From: Alnus glutinosa
Taxonomy: Eukaryota > Streptophyta > Magnoliopsida > Fagales > Betulaceae
Direction of reading: 5' to 3'
DNA length: 64,000 bases
NCBI RefSeq assembly: GCF_958979055.1
Contig: NC_084887.1
Span: forward strand, 38,381,120 to 38,445,119
The stretch's first letter is position 1. The number at the start of each line of letters is the position of its first letter. The position numbers and the translations under genes were made by a program. The notes beneath the pieces are model-generated. The model was not told the origin of the DNA. It saw nothing but the letters and a program-made list of their open reading frames with translations, and made no database searches. Of the stretch, positions 1-11,794 are shown one piece after another.

Positions 1-1737
1 AATGGTCTCAGGGAAGTGTGCACATTTAAGATGACAACCAGGAACTAACAATGAAAGATAGAAAAAGAGAGGAAAGGAACCACCCCCAATTAAGTTGGCT
101 AAGGCTCATTTAGCAATAAAGGCTTATGAGCTTTGCTTGCTTGTGCCAAGCACAGCTCACAGCTCATCCTTTGGACCTCAAGATTGGTTCACAGGATTTC
201 ACTTGTTGACAGCCCCACTACACTCACTGCAAAGGGCAAGTTTAGGAAAAATGATGAATTTACCAACCTAAAACCAATAGCCCTTAGAGCAAGATAAACG
301 AAAAAATAAAATCATTTAAGTTTGGTGGAGAAAAAGAAGAACCGAATCCTTCCATCAGTTGATCTGTAGAATTGTTTTTCTTTACCGAAATTTATGTTCC
401 TTTCTTTGGTTGGAAAGAGGCATAGAAATCCTCTTCTATCATCAAATAAAGTAATTTCATGAAGATCCACCATAAAAATTTTGAAGTCGAGATACATAGC
501 CAAATAATTAAGCCATAATTAAAAAGCATCCCAATCCTCATCAATGGCCATTGTATATGTATTTACGAACAAAAAATCACAAACTTGCAAGAAGCAGTAC
601 CTACCTTTAAGAGAGAAATACTAGAACAGTCGTTGCAGAAGTTCAGTTTAATATTTACCATGAAAACAACTATTAAAGCAAGATGATCTGTTGACAATTT
701 TAGAAATCTAGATTTGATTGAAGCATCTAGGAGGCAACATGCAACTGTTGTCCTCCAAGCAATAGTATACAAATAAAGAATTCAACGGAACAACCAGTTG
801 ATTGATTGCAGATAAATCAAAATTAGATAAAAGTTTCCACAAAACTATTAGCTAAACGCTTTTAAACTTTCTTCACTATTAACTCAGTGCCTTAAAACAT
901 CAATACAAAAGATGAGTTCAAAAAAGGGTAAAAACACGGCATAAAAGGAAATGGTAATCTTCTAGCTCATTGCAACTTGATTTCTTGCATTCTAAGTTAG
1001 TAAACTTAGACCCAAAAAAAAAAAAAAAAAAAAAAAAAAACAGGGATATAAATGGACTACCACAAACAGAAATCAAAGATTGAGAACATGTTAAGAGCAT
1101 CTCCAATAGCTAAAATACATAGTGAAAAAGTACAAATTTCTATGTTAGAAACTGTTTTTCTATACACCTCCACCAATTATCTATTATTCTACTCTCTGTT
1201 TTATTTACATATTACTTTTCAGAGTTTTTTTTTTTTTTTTCAAAGAATAAGAGAAAGAAAGAATCAATATTTCATTGATGGAGTGGCTATTCCTGTAGCA
1301 CAAAAGGTATTTTGGTTAGTCTGGAGAAAAATGGCTGATACTAGTTTAGTCTGCTGAAGATGCTTTTTACATTGCAATAGTTCTTTCAATCAAACATACA
1401 AACTATACTAAAAGAGATTCTAAAGTTCCATTTCAAAAAGGCTTTTGAAACTAGAAGCAACATCTATTTCCAACACCACCTCCTATTAATAATAATTTTC
1501 ATTGACAAATCTTTTTCTTTCTTTCTTTTTTCTGTGTCTCAATCACGCAAGCAAATAAGCTCCAGCAAAGGAGATATAAAAAGAAGTGAAAGACTTGAAA
1601 GGTCATCAAACTTATAATGAATCAAAAACAAGACACAACCCCGCAATAGCAAAACAGCCAAACTCGATGATCAACAAATGAACAAAAAATTCAATAGAGA
1701 AGATAAATCTTAAAAAAGAGTAATATTGATTGAAACT
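1..1737 (-). other. Presumed first intron of the MFS gene; no exon seen
   Basis: AT-rich sequence without any stretch resembling the following exons of the nodulin-like transporter. It includes a poly(A) run (1014-1040) and a small terminal-inverted-repeat element listed separately. Short open frames here have no recognisable homology. Confidence 0.4.
1093..1368. mobile_element. MITE, hAT-like (GAGCATCTCC family)
   Basis: The left end reads AGAGCATCTCCAATAG. The right end, reverse-complemented, reads AAGCATCTTCAGCAG, giving imperfect terminal inverted repeats around about 275 bp of non-coding sequence. The GAGCATCTCCAATAG terminus is common in plant hAT MITEs. No clean 8-bp TSD was seen. Confidence 0.45.
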
Positions 1738-2082
1738 CACAGCCCACAAAGGCAAAGTGGGAGATCTGCCAGTGACAACGAGCCAAACCCAGCCATAGCC
1801 AACAAAGTTCTGGAGAGCACCGACGAGGAGAGCACCCCACAAGGGCAAGACCTCGCAAAGGCTCCCAGCCAAGAAACCAACGCTGTCTCCCAAGTCCTTG
1901 GCCACCCCAAGCCTCGCAATCTGCCTCTGGTTATAGCCAAGCGATCTCTTTATCACCGGCGATATGCTCCCAAACAGGTACCCGATCCCCGCACACGATT
2001 GCAACCACATTGCGGCCACGAACACCAGCCATCTGTTGCTCACAAACGACCTCAACCTCTCTCGCCAGCACCCACCACTCAT
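1738..2082 (-). CDS. Nodulin-like MFS transporter, first exon (partial gene)
   Basis: The exon starts MSGGCWRERLRSF and continues SNRWLVFVAAMWLQSCAGI, a hydrophobic first helix. It then shows YLFGSISPVIKRSLGYNQRQ and VAKDLGDSVGFLAGSL, the hallmark N-terminal blocks of the plant nodulin-like major facilitator family (PF06813, NFD4/UNE-like). After LPLWA the reading frame meets a GT donor on the minus strand (about 1738-1740) and protein similarity stops, so this is exon 1. The expected next block (a CxxxxxGTNGETYFNTA-like stretch) is not visible between 1 and 1737, so the rest of the gene must lie beyond the left edge behind a long intron, or be missing. Family members sit in membranes of the secretory/endomembrane system; the transported substrate is generally unknown. 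The plus-strand frame over the same bases is a shadow. Confidence 0.8.
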
Positions 2083-2330
2083 ATCTTTCTCTCACTCAGT
2101 CACTCACTCTCTGCCTTTCAAAACAACCAAAGGCTTTCTCTTTACCTTGTGTTCTCACGGAAAGCTTTGAGATTTCTTTATAATACAACCAAAGCAAACA
2201 GACAAACAGACAGACAGACAGAGAGGTGGGGGATGATGATGATGATGATGACGACGACGATGATGTGCTGGGTTGGGACAACAGAGTGGCTGATTTGGCA
2301 TTATGTTCATCAAGATAAATAAAGAAATTG
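2083..2330 (-). promoter_or_regulatory. 5' leader region of the MFS gene with microsatellites
   Basis: Upstream of the exon-1 ATG there is a CT-rich leader. It contains a GACA run (about 2203-2221) and an interrupted GAT/GAC trinucleotide run (2233-2262 on the plus strand). No TATA box can be assigned with confidence. Confidence 0.35.
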
Positions 2331-3162
2331 GAACCTGAGAGATTTGCACGAACGACACACTCTGCTGATTGTAAAAATAGAAAGGAATCAACAACTAGCG
2401 AACACCATCATTGTATTGTATTCTAGTAGCGGGACAATGGTTGCTTCTTCTGTTTTTTCTCTCTTTAAAAAATATAAAATAAATTGATAACACTTTTTTC
2501 CTTTTTTTCTTTTTTTTTTTTTTCAAAACAAAACTATTAACAAACAATTCAAAAAATAAAAATATTTTTTTAAAAAAAGAAAATAGAAAACAAAAAACGT
2601 AGTTTAAAAAGGATTAACAATGGAGTGCTAAATTTTGACGGTGGTTGACAGATTCATTTGCTCGATTCTTTATAGACTATTGAGCACATGTTTTTCATTT
2701 TGTTATTGACATTGATTGATAGGCCTGATGTCTTGGTGTGAATGTTTGATATCACAAGAATTACTCATAAAAGTTGGTAACTTTTTTGACCATATGATTG
2801 TATTTCATAGAAAATTATAATTGGGTTATGTTTGTTATCTAGTTTTGGGAGGTATTTTATTTATTTATTTTATATGACAAATAAATAATCGTTTTTGTGT
2901 TTTTATAAATATTATGTGGTTTTGATTGTTTGTCAATATTTTTTGTTTTGAGAATATAAAATAAATTTTTTAACAAACATAAGCTCTTGATGATTATTAT
3001 GAAAGAAAACATAATTGTTACTACCTAAGTGTGAGTTCTCAATAAACAAAAACCCAAAATTGTGTTGAAATGCATTTTTTTTCTTGAGCTAGTACTGAAA
3101 AAATACTTTTATTTATAGTTAAATAAATATCACAAATTATAGATTAAAAAAAAAAAAAAAAA

Positions 3163-3290
3163 GGGTAGGTAGGTATAGAATTCGAGGAGTAGATTAATGG
3201 GCTGGGGGCTATACTTCATAAAGCGAATATAATTAGTTCGGATCCCCCATTCCCTCTCTTTCTCGCCGTGTGGTCATATCAAAAATAGAT
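3163..3290 (+). mobile_element. tRNA-derived SINE-like sequence
   Basis: An AGTTCGGATCC block resembles a Pol III B box. It is followed by a C/T-rich stretch and GTGTGGTCATATCAAAAA, an ending typical of several plant SINEs, then A-rich sequence. The A box is weak and no TSD was established. Confidence 0.35.
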
Positions 3291-4186
3291 AAATAAAAAA
3301 AATTAATAATAATAATAATAATTTAATAAGAATCAAGAGAATGTCATTCTTAGAGTTTAATTTAGAACCTATTAATTTTACTATCAACTAGAGTAATTAC
3401 CTAGGATGATATCATAAATAGGACAATACTCCTCTCCATTTTCATTGAAATTTATAAAATTTTTTAATAGTTAAGATTTAAAATTAGTGCATCTAACGAT
3501 ACGTATTATATAAACTTTTTAAATAAGCGTGCAATTAATAGAGTTAAATATCATAAATAAGCCTAAGGCTCAAAGCCTCGGGCCTAATTAACATGAAGGC
3601 CATCGAAAGCTCTCTATTGGCCGCCTACCAACACCACTCCAGGTTTTTTTCTTTTTCTTTTTCTTTTGTATTGCAATGACCCGTCATCCAATTGGGTTGG
3701 GGGAAAATATGCTTTTGCAATCTAAACTTATTGAACCACTATTTTCTGTGCTTCACTTTCTCTAATTATATGTTTTTGGGGAGGACATGGTCCACATGGA
3801 CATGACCAAACATTGCTAATTGGATGGTGACGTGGGAGGGAGGGAGCAATAAGCCAATAATGCAAATTAAAGACTTCTTCCGTGAACTTCTTCCCCCCCA
3901 CCACCCTTGATTGGATGGTTGTCCTTTATACATTAACCTTTGCTTTTTGTTGAATTATGTTGGAATGTAGGATGATGATTGATGGCCAACATCAACGCCG
4001 AGTGAAGGGGACAATTCATACATGTGACTGCAACAATATCACTCACTTTAACCTTTTCCTTTATCACGTACGTACGATGGCCAATTTCCGCACCGAGTGA
4101 GGGAGACAATTCATTTTTGCTGACTGACTGCAAATCTATCATTCACGCCATGACTCTAGGAAACCCAAGCACTCGATAGTGCTCGG

Positions 4187-4462
4187 GTAATGGGTATCTC
4201 CCTAAATGCCATTTTAATCGACCAATGGTTTATGGTTAATGATATATGCCTTTAGTTTGTGTCGCCTAATTGTGCAGCAATAGTGTCACACGTCCTCGAT
4301 TATTGATGTGATGTTCACAGCTAATGCTCGGTTATCTCTCTATATGCCATTTTAATCGACCGATGGATAATGATATATGCTTTTAGTCTGTGTCGCCTGC
4401 TTGTGCATACGAGGTAAGTTGGAGTGTCACACGTTTTTGATTATTGATGTGATATTTTCAGC
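4187..4462 (+). repeat. Tandem duplication, two units of about 137 bp
   Basis: Both units contain TGCCATTTTAATCGACC, then AATGATATATGC, TAGT(T/C)TGTGTCGCCT, GTGTCACACG and GATTATTGATGTGAT in the same order, starting near 4187 and 4325. They differ by scattered substitutions and small indels. Confidence 0.75.
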
Positions 4463-5242
4463 TTATAAGTTATATCTTGTGCATACAAAATATATGAAAC
4501 TCAAAAATGTGAAAGAAAACAATGAAAGTAGAAAAAGAAAGGGACATGTGAGTTTTGGAGGTGGATTGGCCTTTGAGGCTTATGTTCATCGCTTAAAAAT
4601 GCCATGTAGGGTTATATCTTGCAATTACTTACTTTAAATTAATACCAATTTATTACATGTTTTATTTATATGAAAAATAGGTTGGTAAGGCAGGGCCGGC
4701 AGGCTATAAAAGATAATCAGATACTATAAATTTATTTGTTTATTTTGAAATGGATAGGATAAATTTAATTACATACATATAGAGTAAATAAATCAAAACT
4801 TAACATACAAAATATTCTAAAGATTCTATGATACTCATGCTATAACCCACAAGGCCACGATGATTGATATCTCCAAAGCATTCTAGCATTCAACTCTTGA
4901 GGTGGTCACCTAAAGTTTTTTTTTTTTTTTTTTATAAAAAATAAAATAAAATAAAAGTAAAAATTGGCACGTTGGTAAATGTGGTAAGGAGTTGTGTCTG
5001 GCAGTGACAATGTATCATATTTCTTGTTGATAAATATAGATGACTACGAGGAAAGAGAATATGATCCTCTCAATTTCAGACATTTTAATTTTTATGATTC
5101 GTATTATATTTTCATAAATTTAATGGTATTTATATTTTCACGTTATTTATTGTTGGATTATCAAAATATTTTGCTAAAAAAGTTAGAACCAAATTATGGA
5201 ATGATGGTCACTGATTATACAACATTAACTTATGGTGAAATA

Positions 5243-6129
5243 GCGGAGGAATTGGTTTGACATACGTTGTGGAGTTGCCCGGGTGCTCAAGATGTTTGGG
5301 AACTTGGCCCTATGTGCTTTCAAAAATGCTCTTTGCTGGTGGATAATTTTGCTTTGCTGTTTGACCTTCTCTCTAAGAGGTTGAACCAAGATCAGATGGT
5401 TCTTATGGCTGTGATGGCAAGGAAGATATGGTTTAAAAGGAATGCTTTGATTTTTGAAAGCAAATTTGCTCATCCAAAATCTATCATGGAAGAGGCTACC
5501 AAGGCATGTGAGGAATTCATTCAGCTCAACTCCACCCAGCCCACACAGTCACGTCCAGCAGGGGGTGATGATGCTTCTTGGCACCCTCCTCCTCAGCATG
5601 TGGTCAAATTAAATTGGGATGCTTCCATCCATAAAGCTTCGGATTCTATTGGTTTCGGATGTGTAGCACGGGATCATCTTAGGAGCTTTTTGGGGGCGAA
5701 AGTCTCTCACCAACAAATTTTGGTGGACCCTAAAATGGTGGAAGCAATGTCGGTACACCATGCAGTCATTTTTGTGAAAGAGGTTGGCTTTGCTAGTGTG
5801 ATTTTTGAGGGGGATGCACTTCAAGTTATCCAAGCTTTATCGGCGGCTCCTCCTCATTTTACATAGTATTGGGCACTTTGTTGAGAGCATACATCATGAT
5901 ATGGAATCATTCCGGTTTGTTTCCTTTGAGGCAAATGGGGTGGCCCATTCTCTTGCAAAAGCAATTGTTTCTCAATGTTTAGATACTAGGTGGCTTGAGT
6001 CCCCTCCTAGTTTGATTTGTACTCAACTTTTTAAGGATCTTTGTAATCCCTAGACCTTTTCTTGAGGTCATTTCCTGCTAGCTCATGGTAATAATACATA
6101 AGAGTTATGTTTCCAAAAAAAAAAAAAAG
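5243..6129 (+). mobile_element. 5'-truncated L1-type LINE with RNase H domain
   Basis: The element is flanked by a perfect 15-bp TSD, ACTTATGGTGAAATA, at 5228-5242 and 6130-6144, and ends in an A-run at 6115-6128. The frame starting near 5267 gives the end of the reverse-transcriptase zinc-binding region (TLWSCPGAQDVW, then RKIWFKRNALIFESKF). It continues into a plant RVT_3-type RNase H domain: KLNWDASI, VEAMSVHHAVIF and FEGDALQVIQAL carry the expected D, E and D. The domain resumes in another frame (near 5860-6053; GVAHSLAKAIV), so at least one small frameshift lies around 5860. It is a dead 3' fragment of about 0.9 kb whose perfect TSD suggests fairly recent insertion. Confidence 0.9.
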
Positions 6130-6420
6130 ACTTATGGTGAAATAATTACTGCAATAAAAAGAGTATGTTTAAATTTATGTAATGATTTAAGACAAAAAAC
6201 TCAAATAGGAAAGGATAAAAATATGTGCTAGGTAAGAATAAGTACCTTCTGTGAACAATTTGGATATCCTCCATTAATTGCTCCCTCAATCAAAAGAAAT
6301 AAATTTTATAAGAAAAATAGAAATTATGAAACAAAAGTTAAAAGATACAAAACTTATAGAAAATATAATTACAAAACATACAAAAAGAAAAATTCTCCTA
6401 AAAAAACATAAAATTTTTAT

Positions 6421-7019
6421 GGGATAATTAGCTTAAATTACAAATCACTCACTATGGTACAAAAATGTTATGAAGAGTCCTTGTAGTAAACTATAATTAC
6501 GAATAACTTTCTGAACCCGTTTTCTGTCCACCAAGTTAATAGAACCAATTAGTTTGCCACGTCATGCCCAATAAAAAATCGGCACATGTCCATTACAATA
6601 AAAAAATATAAACATATTAAAAAAATAAATAAATAAAACTTAAAAAATATTATTATTAATTTTTTTTAAAAAAAAAATAGTGAAGGGGTGGCTGCTCACC
6701 GGCAGCCAACCCTTTGGAGGTGGCTTGGCCACCATATCACTATTTTTTTTAAAAAAAAAAAAATAAATAATTTTTAAGTTTTATTTATTTATTTTTTTAA
6801 TATATATATATATAAGTTTGTTGTAATAGACACATGTCGATTTTCTATTGGGTATGAAATAGTAAACTAACATAATCTGTTAACTTGGTGGATGAAAAAC
6901 ATGTTCAAATAGTGATTTGTAATTATAGTTTATCACAAGGACCCTTCATGAATTTTTTATACCATAAAAAATGATTTATAATTTAGACCAACTTAAAAAA
7001 TTAATTATGCAATTATCCC
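6421..7019. mobile_element. Mutator-like MITE with long TIRs
   Basis: The ends are GGGATAATT and AATTATCCC. The inverted repeats extend imperfectly for about 180 bp on each side (for example CACATGTC near 6585 and GACACATGTCGA near 6830; ATAATTACGAAT opposite GTAATTATAGTT). The flanking 9 bases match at 8 of 9 positions (AATTTTTAT at 6412-6420, AACTTTTAT at 7020-7028), the TSD length of Mutator-like elements. The centre holds a smaller GC-rich palindrome (about 6675-6755). There is no coding capacity. Confidence 0.75.
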
Positions 7020-7280
7020 AACTTTTATTTGGAGCCGAAGTACAAGAGCCGAGAGTAAGAAGCCCCGGTAACAACAAAATACGACCGCGAGAGAAGGGGG
7101 GGATCCAACGACAACAAATTGCCGCAACAACAGAGATTACCTGTGATGTTTGGATCTAGTAGTTGTTTGTCCTTGCAATTTGTTACTGTCATTTTCTGGT
7201 TGGGCTTCGGACCTAATGCGTCGGGTTGTTTGCAGTACGACAATGTACAATTTGCAAGTATTTGAGTGTGTCTTGGCCGC

Positions 7281-7536
7281 CGCTACAGCCAACAGTTACA
7301 ACATCAATTATTTCAAAATCCATTGTACCAAACGGTCGTATGTCCCCCAGCCACGTAACTCTTCTTATCTAAAACATTTCCCGTTTTCGGTCTTTAATCT
7401 TCACTATGGCAAATCGCTACAGCCAACAGTTACGACATCAATTATTTCAACCAAACGGTTGTATGTCCCCAGCCACGTAACTCTTCTTATCTAAAACATT
7501 TCCCGTTTTCGGTCTTCAATCTTCATTATGGCAAAT
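7281..7536 (+). repeat. Tandem duplication, two units of about 130 bp
   Basis: CGCTACAGCCAACAGTTAC begins both units (7281 and 7415). Both continue through ATCAATTATTTCAA, ACCAAACGGT, CAGCCACGTAACTCTTCTTA, CATTTCCCGTTTTCGGTCTT and ATGGCAAAT. Unit 2 lacks about 12 bp. A (TA)n microsatellite follows at 7538-7562. Confidence 0.8.
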
Positions 7537-8920
7537 GATATATATATATATATATATATATACTCATTTTGTGTAGACATTCAAACAAGGAGGAATTTTT
7601 TCAAATCAAACATCATCAATAACTTATGTAGTCTTAGCGAGAATATAAGTAGCTTCATTACGACCTTTGGTTACATGGACAAAAGAATATGTTCTGAAGA
7701 ATTTCACCTCATTTCGAAGTGCTTTTTGAAGGAGATGCACTGAATGTTATTAAGAAGGTGAATTTTAATCCACCTTTTCGGTCATTTGGTTGAAAGTATT
7801 CGCTGATTCATAGTTAATCTCTAATAATGAAACATTATTTTCCAAATACATCAAAGATTCGTATATTCTGTTAAGGTCACGTCGCATTGACTAGGCTATC
7901 TGGTCCTTTTAATCTGTAGCATTAATAATTTAATCGTGCCTAAAAAGCGTCAAACAGGTCAAACATTTGCTCAAGTGAAGGACACAAGGAGTAACCACTA
8001 CAATTATGCACAACCAATTTGATGTGGGCGGTGGGAAAAGCAATACAATAATCAAAATACCTAACTTATACGTGACAGCGAAAACGAAAGGATGATAATC
8101 GCTTTTTGGAAGATACTTTTTTAAAAAAAAAAAAAAAATTTATTAATTAATTTATTATTTTTTGAAAACGAATAATGCATATAAAAGTTAAAAAAAAGTT
8201 TTGAATATATATTTTCAGTTATTTATTAATATTTTATGTTTTGAAGAGTGAAATCAAATGAGAGAAGAACATAGTTTTAACAAACAAAACAAAATGCTTG
8301 GCATCGATGCTTTTAGAGATTGTGTTGAAAAAAAGTGTCACTAAGGGACACATGACATTTTTAGAGATCGTGTTGAAATTTTTTTTTTTACAATTTAGTT
8401 TGTAGAAAATTTATGTTATTTTTATTGAAATAATTAAACCAAATTCTCAGTTTAATAGACTTGATAAAAAATCAACCCAATTTGAAAAAAAAAAACTAGA
8501 GCTTATTAATGCATAAAATCCTATCAAATCTATTATCTACGTAATTAAAGACTCGTTTGGGTGCGCGATTTTTTAAAAAATATTCAAAATTACGAATATC
8601 GAGAGAACATGTATTTTAAAATCTTGTTTGGATGGTTTAGAGAACCCGAGACAAAATTAAAAAAAATTTGAGTAGAATTTGTATTCTAAAATAACAGCAT
8701 TTGAAAAGTATTTAAAAAATAATTGTCACCTAAACATGCTTTAAGGATATTGGGCTGGAATAGTAGTTGGGCCTAACGGGAGGTTCTAGTGTTCCGCGAA
8801 TTTCTGCGCCTTGGATATTCATCCGGGTCATTCCTATTTCCTCACATGATCTATTTAAGAGGCCCCACAAAATCCAGGTCCACCCCCATTTGCAATTCCA
8901 AAAGGTTGCACACCCATAAG
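7537..8920. other. Intergenic region upstream of NTF2
   Basis: AT-rich, with (TA)n at 7538-7562 and no convincing coding sequence. A TTTGGATGG/TTTGGGTG-containing stretch around 8550-8745 looks like decayed MITE material. A TATTTAAG motif near 8849, about 120 bp before the NTF2 start codon, is a possible TATA element. Confidence 0.35.
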
Positions 8921-8921
8921 C

Positions 8922-8923
8922 AC

Positions 8924-8951
<28 letters not shown>
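8922..8951 (+). repeat. (GA)n microsatellite in the NTF2 5' leader
   Basis: An uninterrupted GA repeat ends about 20 bp upstream of the NTF2 start codon. GA/CT tracts in plant 5' UTRs are common and can bind BBR/BPC proteins. Any regulatory role here is inference. Confidence 0.7.
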
Positions 8952-8954
<3 letters not shown>

Positions 8955-8969
8955 TCAAAAAAGGCGAGA

Positions 8970-10167
8970 ATGAACCCAGACGAGGTGTCAAGGGCGTTCG
9001 TGGAGCACTACTACTCGACGTTCGATTCGAACCGAGCGGCGCTGGCGAGCCTGTACCAGGAGGGTTCCATGCTGACCTTCGAGGGCCAGAAGATCCAGGG
9101 CTCACCGAACATCGTGGCCAAGCTCACCAGCCTCCCCTTCCAGCAGTGCAAGCACGCCATCACCACCGTCGACTGCCAGCCCTCCGGCCCCGCTGGCGGT
9201 ATGCTCGTCTTTGTCAGCGGCAATCTCCAGCTTGTTGGCGAACAACACGCCCTCAAGTTCAGTCAGGTATTTCTTCAAACACCTAGCCATCACACACACG
9301 CTCACACATATCCACACATTTTGTTAGCCATGGACTGCCCCCTTCTCCCTGGACATTTGAGTGCGTGAAATGTTAAGTTAATGCTTGTTGCCGAAGGCGT
9401 AGCCATCGATTTATGCACATTTAAGCATATAATAATATACCGCGAGTGAAAATCAAACCTTTGATTGCTTAGACATGTAGACATGCTTCCTAGTGATTTA
9501 TGGGCATCATTGTTTCAGTTTATCTCCATGCAAGTAATCTGCTTGGGATAGAAGTTTTTTATATTCATATCTACATGGTACTCCAAAAGAATTAGTAACC
9601 ATTGGGCCTTCCCGCAATTGTTTATAGAGCCCAATTTAACTCGTATGCATCCAATATGGGAACTCTCACACATTCCCATATACAATACCTCCACAATCTA
9701 ATCTCGGGTATCACCTTTTGCATCTCGGTTGTAGTATATGTTGAATAAGGAAGACATGAGTGTTTAAGAGTGTCTTTGGTGAGTCAGTAGCAAGATCATT
9801 ACTTTGCAGTACTGCAATATAGTATAGCTGGTGAGTTTGATTGATCTTTTGCAATGTGAAACTTTTGGAAAGGAGAGGGTTTTGCCAAAACCTGGTTACT
9901 GATCTGCAGCATTCTTGGAAAGGGGAGACTTTGGGAGTGGTGTGTCCACATTTTGTCCACTAGGGTGGTGGGCACTTGTTATTTGAGTGGGGAATTGATC
10001 ACTTGTCAGTGAAGGTATTTGAGTTTATGCTGCTTCACACTCTATTGTAATTGTTGTCTTCTAACTTTGTTTCATGCCTGGTTTTTCTGTAGATGTTCCA
10101 TCTGATACCGACACCGCAAGGAAGCTTTTACGTGTTGAATGACATTTTCCGCTTGAATTATGCATAA
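8970..10167 (+). CDS. NTF2: Nuclear transport factor 2 (NTF2), two exons
   Basis: Exon 1 is 8970-9266 (99 codons, ending FSQ before GTATTT). Exon 2 is 10093-10164 plus stop to 10167, after a TTTCTGTAG acceptor. The joined protein is 123 residues, the usual length of plant NTF2. It begins MNPDEVSRAFVEHYYSTFD, contains LYQEGSMLTFEGQKIQG, and ends GSFYVLNDIFRLNYA, all diagnostic of the NTF2 fold. NTF2 imports Ran-GDP into the nucleus by binding Ran and FG-repeat nucleoporins at the pore. The first exon is clearly GC-richer than its surroundings. The single 826-bp intron lies between the Q and M codons in phase 0, so the frame is intact and nothing looks broken. The overlapping frames on both strands are shadows of the GC-rich exon. 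Confidence 0.95.
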
Positions 10168-11360
10168 GCAGTGTTAAGACCACTCAGGAGTCTGCATTGT
10201 TTGTTGAACATCGAATATTTAGACCTGTTCGTCTAATGTTATTTAGCTTTTATGCTTTTGGAAGGGGTACTGTAGACTTTATCTATGGTTGGCTACTTGC
10301 TTGTTTTCTATGTTTGTTCATTTTAAAGTATGCTATTTTGATTGCGTGCATTGATTTAAGCAGTCTACATGTTTCAATTTCATATGAATGAACTGCCCCA
10401 TGCATTTGGATAAAAGGATGTGATATTCATACCGGTCATCCTTTTAAGTTCAGATGCAAGCATTAGCTTGGAAAAGTTCCACGTTTTTTGTACTTGGGTA
10501 AGTTGGGATCGCTAATCTTGCTTTAGGGTTAGTCAAGATGGCTGGTGTTCTAACAATGCTTCTTTATCCATGGTGTATTTCTCAAACTTCTGGGTTACCC
10601 CCACACACCACCTATCCCACGAGTCTTCTCTTCTAGTTTGGTTGTTAAGGTTGGATTTGCTTTGAATACAACAATGGGCATTATGTTATGCTTATTTGTC
10701 ATTTTAGGGAGAGGGGGTTAGCTTGGATGTGATGTTTAAATCCAGATTGCTGGATATATTTGCTTCTAGATTGGGCTGAATCAAACAAACATTCATTGTT
10801 CATATCAAGTTGTGCTGAGAATTTGTTAGGAGTATTTACTAATAATTTAGGGGTGTCAATTTGTGTTTGTGTGTCGAGTTTTTGTAGTGTTGAGACATAG
10901 GTATAAGATTATATAGGTTAACTTTAACCCGACCCAGCCAATTTAATTAAATTGGTTAGATCTCACAACCTTAAATCATTTATTTCATGTTGGGTTTGTG
11001 TTGGGTTCGTGGCTCTTATAAAATATTGTCGGTCCTAATGGTTATTTCTTGGGTGAACGAAACAAATATTATCAGAAGTCTCATTCTAGGACGGATGAGA
11101 CTGCAAATTTAGCTAGGGTAAGGAAAAGTTATATGTTTTCAATAATTGGAGGGGGGTATAAAAAAGTGCTCTCAAGCACCTCCTTCTTGGAGAGAGAGCA
11201 AGTCAGAGTTTGAATGGTCCCGATTGAAACTTTGTAAGAATCATTTCTTGTTATACGTCTCAAACCAAATCTAGTTTCTGGCCACAAACATCCACATTTC
11301 CGGTAGCCCACCTGAAATGTATCTCACTCTCTCTCCTACCTACTTTTCATTATAAAAGCG
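10168..11360. other. NTF2 3' flank and intergenic sequence
   Basis: The NTF2 3' UTR probably covers the first few hundred bases. TAGGGGTGTCAATTTGTG near 10848 is a typical hAT-MITE left end, and the GGTT/GGGTT-rich sequence to about 11035 fits such an element. A related piece occurs at 41.65-41.99 kb. No other gene seen. Confidence 0.35.
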
Positions 11361-11369
11361 TGCATAATA

Positions 11370-11588
11370 ATGCATAACATGATTATGCAAAACATGATTA
11401 TTGAAAATGAACGAAATACTGATGATGCTAGTGACATTAAATATGAACAAAATGATGAAACTCTCTATATACAAATTTCTCACGAGCATACCCTTAGATT
11501 TCCGAAGTTTATTGAAAGGCATGTGAACATTAGAGACGGTCAAACTCATTCTCAGCTGCAGTCCAACCTTATCAAGCACATGTGGTAA
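11370..11588 (+). pseudogene. PIF/Harbinger transposase C-terminal remnant
   Basis: The 72-codon frame reads MIIENERNTDDASD early and ends RHVNIRDGQTHSQLQSNLI followed by KHMW. This resembles the C-terminus of plant PIF/Harbinger transposases (HARBI1/ALP1-like), where a MI-EDER acidic stretch is followed by R-IRD-THxQLQxDLVEHxW. The catalytic DDE core is absent, so it is a small dead fragment. No terminal repeats were identified around it. Confidence 0.6.
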
Positions 11589-11794
11589 TTGTGCATGATC
11601 AATCTTAATAATTATTATATATATATATCAATTGCTTTGTTTTTTGTTGCTTTGCTTTCATAAATTGTGTAATTTTGCTAGAATATTGAACTGGTGTAAC
11701 ATTCGTATGGTGTAGCTCAAAGAATATGTGGAAATTCAATATTTTTTCTTAATTGAGTGTTGGCAAAAATATAATAAAAAAGAATGAGAAATAA

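Larger units (their letters stand above)
2331..5227. other. Intergenic, AT-rich, with SINE-like piece and tandem duplications
   Basis: No gene recognised. The stretch holds poly(T)/poly(A) runs, a SINE-like piece, a pair of related 70-80 bp units around 3970-4140 (each with a GCACCGAGTGA/GACAATTCAT-like block) and a 137-bp tandem duplication at 4187-4462. The 88-residue open frame at 4994-5260 is low-complexity and AT-driven, and is not called. Confidence 0.4.

Noticed and set aside
1726-2322. Plus-strand 198-codon frame
   Set aside because: It is the antisense shadow of the MFS exon plus its GA/GAT repeats; the minus strand carries the recognisable protein.
4994-5260. Small protein gene upstream of the LINE
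   Set aside because: AT-driven composition, no motif, and it runs across the LINE insertion boundary.
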